A stretch of DNA of 9,739 nt from Myxococcales bacterium (GTDB taxonomy: Bacteria > Myxococcota_A > Bradymonadia > Bradymonadales > Bradymonadaceae), in contig SKMT01000024.1 in NCBI GenBank assembly GCA_007120915.1, positions 1 to 9,739 on the forward strand, given 5' to 3'. Position 1 is the stretch's first letter. Each line of letters opens with the position of its first letter. Positions 6,128 through 9,739 of this stretch are shown piece by piece. The notes beneath the pieces were generated by a model. That model did no database searches and had not been told where the DNA came from. It worked only from the letters and a program-made list of their open reading frames with translations. Both the position numbers and the translations under genes were made by a program.

Positions 6128-6850
6128 TCATCTCGCTGCCAGCGGCTCGCCGGGGCTGCGTTCCGGCAGCCCTTCGACGCGTTCCGGGTCCATCAACTCC
6201 TCTCCCTCGTTGCCCGGGCGGTTCAACTTTGGGCTCACCGGCCCGTACCCCACGGAGTCTGCCGGAAAGTGCTCGATCATCGACTCCAGCACCTGCTGTG
6301 GCGCCTCGTCGCCGAACAACCAGGCGTCCCAGTGGTCCTGAGGCGCCCACACGGGCATCCGGTCGTGAAGCGGCGCGACCACGTCGTGGGCGTCGGTGGT
6401 CAAGATGGTGTAGCTTTCGATGACCCGGTCGTCTCCGCTCCACCGCTCCCAGATCCCGGCGAACGCCCCCAGCGGTTCGTCGCCGACAGTGATGCGAATC
6501 GGCCATTTCTTGTCGTTGTCTTCGACCCATTCGTAAAACGCGTCGACCACCACCAGGCAGCGTCGGCGCCGAAAGGCGGCGCGAAACGCCGGCTTCTCGC
6601 CCACCGTCTCCGACCGGGCGTTGATCATCCGGTAGCCTATCGACTCATCGTCCGCCCAGAATGGTACCAGCCCCCAGCGCAAAACCGCCGCTTCTCGGGC
6701 TTCAGCCCCTTGCTGCCCGCCGCTTCGGATCACCGGCATCTGGTCGGTGGGCGCGACGTTGTAGCGGGGGCTGACCTCGAAGGTGATCTCCACGTTGAAC
6801 CGGGCTGCAATTTCTTCGCTGCTGTGGGTTAGACTGTAGCGTCCGCACAT
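6128..6850 (-). CDS. SRAP-domain DNA-protein crosslink protein (YedK/HMCES family)
   Basis: A 240-residue SOS-response-associated peptidase-type protein. Members form a covalent thiazolidine crosslink to abasic sites in single-stranded DNA through Cys2 and protect them. The active-site set is complete: C2 in MCGRYSL (after removal of Met), N77 in MINARSE, E107 in DAFYEW and H162 in LHDRMPVW. Other family blocks are PRYNVAPTDQMPVI (28-41) and LRWGLVPFWADD (57-68). The family stretch usually reading GRRCLVPADGFYEW is here RRRCLVVVDAFYEW, a variation near the active site. The start must be this Met because Cys must be residue 2; GAGG (6857-6860) lies 6 nt upstream. It is divergent from the DUF3293 gene by 26 bp. 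The last ~35 residues form a Pro/Glu-rich tail of no clear function. I saw no SOS box. Confidence 0.96.
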   Translation of the reverse strand: MCGRYSLTHSSEEIAARFNVEITFEVSPRYNVAPTDQMPVIRSGGQQGAEAREAAVLRWGLVPFWADDESIGYRMINARSETVGEKPAFRAAFRRRRCLVVVDAFYEWVEDNDKKWPIRITVGDEPLGAFAGIWERWSGDDRVIESYTILTTDAHDVVAPLHDRMPVWAPQDHWDAWLFGDEAPQQVLESMIEHFPADSVGYGPVSPKLNRPGNEGEELMDPERVEGLPERSPGEPLAAR

Positions 6851-6876
6851 CTGAAACCTCGCGTGGCTTTGTCTCT

Positions 6877-7278
6877 ATGACCGAACCGGACGACAACGAA
6901 CAACTCGCCGAAGCCTACCGGGCGACAACCTATCACGGAATGCCCCCGGGCGAACCGAACTGGCAGATCCGCATCGACGAGCCCTCACCGGTCGACGGAC
7001 CGATGGCCTACGTCACATCCGACAACCCGGGGTCCAACCAACTTCCCGACCACCGCAACCGCCAACGGCGAAGTACGTTCCGCGCCGATCTGCGCGCCTC
7101 GGGCATCGAGTATATTCCCGGTAAAAGCGTCGCCGACGACGGCAACTGGCCCGACGAACACGGGGTCTGGCTGCTCGATGTCGACCAGAGCAGTGCCGTA
7201 GACATCGCTCGACGCTACGGACAAAATGCCATCGTCTGGATCGATGAGACCGGCACCGTCACACTGGTGTACTGCTGA
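6877..7278 (+). CDS. DUF3293 family protein
   Basis: A 133-residue soluble protein of unknown function. The pattern matches DUF3293: AYRATTY (13-19), a central AYVTSDNPGSNQ block (45-56) followed by N-R-x-R, an IEYIPGKSVADDGNWPDEHGVW segment, and the ending ARRYGQNAIVWIDETGTVTLVYC. In that ending the GQ-A-I-V-W and final cysteine are typical. The ATG at 6877 gives the full family N-terminus, but no Shine-Dalgarno precedes it. The divergent SRAP start is only 26 bp away, so the transcript may be leaderless or very short-leadered. No function should be assigned. Small soluble proteins of this family are usually single genes in bacteria, as here. Confidence 0.8.
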   Translation: MTEPDDNEQLAEAYRATTYHGMPPGEPNWQIRIDEPSPVDGPMAYVTSDNPGSNQLPDHRNRQRRSTFRADLRASGIEYIPGKSVADDGNWPDEHGVWLLDVDQSSAVDIARRYGQNAIVWIDETGTVTLVYC

Positions 7279-7327
7279 CGGCCGGGGCCTGTCGGAGACG
7301 TTGTCCACTGTTGGGCTACCAGTTATC

Positions 7328-7356
7328 CATCCCGCAGTTCGATCTTTCATCCCGCA
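7328..7356. repeat. Direct repeat CATCCCGCA, two copies 20 bp apart
   Basis: CATCCCGCA occurs at 7328-7336 and 7348-7356, start to start 20 bp, close to two helical turns. It lies in the 159-bp gap between the DUF3293 and vWA lipoprotein genes, about 80-110 bp before the lipoprotein ATG. The gap also holds TGCATC (7384-7389) and GATGCA (7404-7409) as a small inverted repeat. No clear -35/-10 pair was seen. Binding site for a regulator is a guess. Confidence 0.4.
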
Positions 7357-7437
7357 CCACCGCTTCCGGGCTGGAACGTGTTGTGCATCAGTGTTGAACC
7401 GTCGATGCAACTACACTGTTTTCCCTCTGGAGGCCCC

Positions 7438-8964
7438 ATGTTCTCTCCCCGTACATTGTTGACGCTCATCCCGATGCTGCTCGCTGCAACGCTGATGCTC
7501 TTCGTCGGTTGCGCCGAACAGGACGCCCTCGGCTACGAAACCGATCCCGGCTACTATGGCGATAACGCGGTCAATGTCGACGAACAGGGCACCCCTGCCC
7601 GCGACGACGACTACGGAGAATTCGACGAAAACGAGTTCGTTGACGCCTCCGAAGACGACACCTCCACCTTCGCAAGTGATGTCAGCACCGCATCGTACAC
7701 CCTGATGCGCCGTGACATCGCCGCCGGGCGCCTGCCCGATCCCGCCGGAGTGCGCATCGAGGAGTACATCAACTTCTTCGACTACGATTACGCCCCGCCC
7801 AAAGACGATGACCTCTTTTCAGTTCATACCGAAGTCGCCCCCAGTGATTTCGGGTCCACCGACGACCAGACTCGCCACCTGATGCAACTCGGCGTTCAGG
7901 CCGAACAGATCTCGATCGATGAGATGAAGCCGACCAATCTGGTATTTCTGGTCGATGTCTCTGGTTCCATGAGCCCCGAGGACCGGCTCCCGCTTGCCCA
8001 GGATGCGCTCCATACGATGCTGGAATATCTGCGCGATGACGACACCGTCGGCATCCAGACCTACGCCAGCGGCAGCGAATCTGTGCTCGATCCCACTCCC
8101 GTTGAAAACCGCTCCGACATCGAAGAGGCCATCGACTCTCTGGAAGCTGCCGGGTCGACCTTTGGCGAGGGTGGAATCACCGACGCGTACGCCATGGCTG
8201 AAGAGGCATTTATCGAAGGTGGCAACAACCGTGTCATCATTCTGACCGACGGTGATTTCAATGTCGGCAAAACCGGCGATGATCTCATTGAGATGGTTAA
8301 AGACTACCGCGACGAACACCACATCAGCCTCACCTCCGCCGGATTCGGTCACGGTGGGTACAACGACGCGACCATGGAGCGGCTCGCTCGCAAGGGTAAC
8401 GGCAATTACTTCTACGTCGACACCGAGAGGGAGGCCCATCGAATCTTCGGCTCCGAGTTGCCCTCCACCATTCAGGTACTGGCTCACGATGTGCGAAATC
8501 AGGTGATCTTCAACGACGAGGTTGTCGACCAGTATCGGCTCATCGGCTATGAAAAACGGCTGATGGACGACGACGACTTCGACGACGCCGACGCCGACGG
8601 AGGCGAAATAGGCCCCGGCCATGACGTCACCGCCTTCTACGAGTTGGAACTGCACGATGACCTCAATGAAGACGCGCACATCGCCACCGCCCGCGTGGCA
8701 CACAAAACCGGCTACGACAGCGAACTGATCGAAGAGCGACACGTCGTGCCCACCGACGCCATCGTCGACGACTTCAGCGACGCCAGCGGCGACTTCCAGT
8801 TCAGCGCAGCCGTCGCCCAGTACGCCGGTATCCTTCGCGAAAGCGAATTCGTGTACGATGACGACTTCGAGCAGGTCATCTCCGTGGCCGAAGAGCACAC
8901 CGACGGCGACGATGCCCGCATCGAATTCCTCGAACTCGTCGGTAGCGCATCCAACCTCTGGTAA
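7438..8964 (+). CDS. von Willebrand factor A domain lipoprotein, YfbK-like
   Basis: A 508-residue exported protein related to E. coli YfbK. A lipoprotein signal (MFSPRTLLTL...MLFVGC) gives the lipidated Cys25; Ala at +2 suggests the outer membrane. A disordered acidic linker (26-78) comes next. The YfbK N-terminal domain starts TFASDVSTASYTLMRRDIAAGRLPDP and includes VRIEEYINFFDYDY (105-118). The vWA domain spans about 165-340 with a full metal site: D173-V-S-G-S177, T241 in AAGSTFGEGGI and D271 in LTDGDFNVG. The C-terminal DUF3520-type domain has LIGYEKRLMDDDDF and GEIGPGHDVTAFYELEL (388-405). I used the ATG at 7438 (TGGAGG 4 nt upstream; signal peptide follows) instead of an in-frame one at 7378. 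The protein is unusually rich in Asp/Glu. Its molecular job in the family is not established. It is monocistronic, with a hairpin after it. Confidence 0.92.
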   Translation: MFSPRTLLTLIPMLLAATLMLFVGCAEQDALGYETDPGYYGDNAVNVDEQGTPARDDDYGEFDENEFVDASEDDTSTFASDVSTASYTLMRRDIAAGRLPDPAGVRIEEYINFFDYDYAPPKDDDLFSVHTEVAPSDFGSTDDQTRHLMQLGVQAEQISIDEMKPTNLVFLVDVSGSMSPEDRLPLAQDALHTMLEYLRDDDTVGIQTYASGSESVLDPTPVENRSDIEEAIDSLEAAGSTFGEGGITDAYAMAEEAFIEGGNNRVIILTDGDFNVGKTGDDLIEMVKDYRDEHHISLTSAGFGHGGYNDATMERLARKGNGNYFYVDTEREAHRIFGSELPSTIQVLAHDVRNQVIFNDEVVDQYRLIGYEKRLMDDDDFDDADADGGEIGPGHDVTAFYELELHDDLNEDAHIATARVAHKTGYDSELIEERHVVPTDAIVDDFSDASGDFQFSAAVAQYAGILRESEFVYDDDFEQVISVAEEHTDGDDARIEFLELVGSASNLW

Positions 8965-8976
8965 CGATCCGACTCG

Positions 8977-9012
8977 TACCCTGCGTCGCAAATGAAGATG
9001 CGGCGCAGGGTA
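8977..9012 (+). terminator. Hairpin after the vWA lipoprotein gene
   Basis: TACCCTGCGTCGCA (8977-8990), an 8-nt loop AATGAAGA and TGCGGCGCAGGGTA (8999-9012) form a 14-bp stem with one G-T pair, starting 13 nt after the stop codon. The stem is strong but not followed by a T-tract. It may stop transcription with help from Rho or protect the 3' end. Confidence 0.55.
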
Positions 9013-9062
9013 GCCGGCCGGGCGCGCTGGTTCGGTAGCCCCCCAACGGTCCAGTGTGCTAT

Positions 9063-9104
9063 CTCGGGGTCATGCAGTCTTGTGACGCACTCCAACCCCG
9101 GGAG
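9063..9104 (+). promoter_or_regulatory. Leader hairpin that can mask the ribosome site of the next gene
   Basis: GGGGT (9066-9070) pairs with ACCCC (9095-9099), with CTC (9063-9065) able to pair to GAG in the Shine-Dalgarno GGGAG (9100-9104). Inside, TGC-A-GTC (9073-9079) pairs with GAC-GCA (9084-9089) around a TTGT loop. The folded form would hide the ribosome site of the 69-codon gene. The fold was found by eye; no energy was computed. Confidence 0.35.
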
Positions 9105-9109
9105 TCGCC

Positions 9110-9319
9110 ATGATCGCCGTGCTCGGCACCACCATCACCGCCATGTCGATCAACACCTGGGGCTTCATCCAGGACGAAAACTGGCTGCTCGCAACCATCG
9201 GCTCTATCCTGCTGGTGCTTGCCGTGTGGCTGATCGTCGAGGGAGCCCTGGCGCTTCGCCGGTTCATCAAATCGGGACGCACCATCGAAGATCTGGCTGT
9301 CTTTCCGGAGGACTCATGA
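9110..9319 (+). CDS. Small membrane protein of unknown function
   Basis: A 69-residue protein with one clear membrane helix (about 25-48, WLLATIGSILLVLAVWLIVE) and a weaker hydrophobic start (1-13). It is followed by a basic-then-acidic tail (LRRFIKSGRTIEDLAVFPEDS). The positive residues after the helix (R50, R51, K54) put the tail in the cytoplasm by the positive-inside rule. GGGAG (9100-9104) lies 5 nt before the ATG, and the stop overlaps the next gene's start (ATGA), so it is a real gene co-translated with the GNAT gene. The helix style (LLVLAVWLIVEGALAL) recalls the last helix of larger transporters such as CstA-type proteins, but the good ribosome site argues against a mere relic. No family assigned. 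Confidence 0.75.
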   Translation: MIAVLGTTITAMSINTWGFIQDENWLLATIGSILLVLAVWLIVEGALALRRFIKSGRTIEDLAVFPEDS

Positions 9320-9738
9320 GCGACAACATCATCTATCAGGACAATCTCGACGGTATCACCGACCAGAACCTGAACGGTTTTTTCGTCGGCTGGCCCAATC
9401 CCCCATCCCCTCAAACGCACCTGCAACTGTTGGAAAACTCCTACGCCGTCGCCCTGGCGCTTCACGCCGGCAGCAACAGGGTCGTCGGATTCGCCAATGC
9501 CATCTCCGACGGTGTTCTCACCGCCTACATCCCCTTGCTTGAGGTGTTGCCCGATTGGCAGGACCGCGGGATCGGATCGGAGCTGGTGCGACGGCTGACC
9601 GACGAACTCGATGAGCTATACATGGTCGATCTGTGCTGCGATGAGGAGCTGACTCCGTTTTACGATCGACTCGGTTTCAGCCCCACCCGAGGGATGATCC
9701 TGCGCAACTACGAGCACCAGTCCGGCCGCAGCGAATAA
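9316..9738 (+). CDS. GNAT family N-acetyltransferase
   Basis: A 140-residue acetyltransferase of the GNAT superfamily, transferring acetyl from acetyl-CoA to an unknown amine. The core is recognisable: strand VVGFANAISDG (56-66), strand AYIPLLEVLPDWQDRGIGSELVRRL with the pyrophosphate-binding Q82-x-x-G-x-G87 loop, and the C-terminal ELTPFYDRLGF (111-121) typical of motif B. The first ~40 residues hold GFFVGWPNPPSPQTHLQLLE, as in small single-domain GNATs. The ATG at 9316 overlaps the preceding stop as ATGA and has GGAGG (9307-9311) 4 nt upstream. A longer frame reaching back to 8992 is discarded because it would start in the hairpin region with no ribosome site and no GNAT-like sequence. It ends one base before the window edge. 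Confidence 0.9.
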   Translation: MSDNIIYQDNLDGITDQNLNGFFVGWPNPPSPQTHLQLLENSYAVALALHAGSNRVVGFANAISDGVLTAYIPLLEVLPDWQDRGIGSELVRRLTDELDELYMVDLCCDEELTPFYDRLGFSPTRGMILRNYEHQSGRSE

Positions 9739-9739
9739 G

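Noticed and set aside
7378..7437. Longer start for the vWA lipoprotein at 7378
   Set aside because: The 20 extra residues precede a clean lipoprotein signal, and TGGAGG lies right before the ATG at 7438.
7819..8991. 390-codon open frame antisense to the vWA lipoprotein gene
   Set aside because: It mirrors a GC-rich coding frame, has no domain-like sequence or ribosome site, and the sense strand encodes a clear YfbK-type protein.
8992..9315. N-terminal extension of the GNAT gene back to 8992
   Set aside because: It overlaps the hairpin and the 69-codon gene in another frame, is Arg/His-rich, and lacks a ribosome site; the start at 9316 is coupled by ATGA and has GGAGG.

Overview
The window is ordinary bacterial chromosome: high GC, densely coded, with clean Shine-Dalgarno sites and rho-independent-type hairpins. 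It carries Tad/Flp pilus genes, 4-hydroxyphenylpyruvate dioxygenase, an Asp-rich von Willebrand (YfbK-type) lipoprotein and a long heptanucleotide array. Together these suggest a Gram-negative with an outer membrane, perhaps a deltaproteobacterial-type lineage (Myxococcota/Bradymonadota-like). That taxonomy is an inference from gene style, not from a marker gene. The strongly acidic secreted protein would suit a marine or saline habitat.

Left part (1-2657, minus strand): a Tad pilus cluster read right to left. It runs cpaB (inner-membrane-anchored periplasmic assembly protein), then a strong intrinsic terminator and a 166-nt leader, then cpaC (outer-membrane secretin). After it comes the first 51 codons of an FHA-domain protein cut by the window edge. 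cpaC and the FHA gene are only 19 bp apart and look co-transcribed. The terminator between cpaB and cpaC suggests the two can be expressed at different levels.

Middle (2760-4887): an extended short-chain dehydrogenase on the minus strand, divergent from an HD-domain nucleotidase (YfbR/HDDC2-like) on the plus strand. The nucleotidase is followed by a GC-rich hairpin and a non-coding array of 21 heptamers (CCCAGAG/CCCAGCG/CCCAGCA) whose complementary strand is a regular G-quadruplex motif. The 147 bp after the array hold a weak promoter candidate and an inverted repeat, then a strong ribosome binding site for hppD.

Right part (4888-9739): hppD (tyrosine catabolism) converges on an SRAP-domain (YedK/HMCES-type) DNA-protein crosslink gene, with a very long bidirectional hairpin between them. 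The SRAP gene is divergent, by only 26 bp, from a small DUF3293 gene. Next come a 159-bp region with a two-turn-spaced direct repeat, the vWA/YfbK-like lipoprotein, a hairpin, and a two-gene unit of a 69-residue membrane protein overlapping a GNAT acetyltransferase (ATGA). The ribosome site of that unit can be folded into a hairpin.

No RNA gene, insertion sequence, CRISPR array or prophage feature is visible. I see no clear multi-gene novel system. The least explained items are the heptamer/G4 array, the split regulation of the Tad genes and the small membrane protein-GNAT pair.
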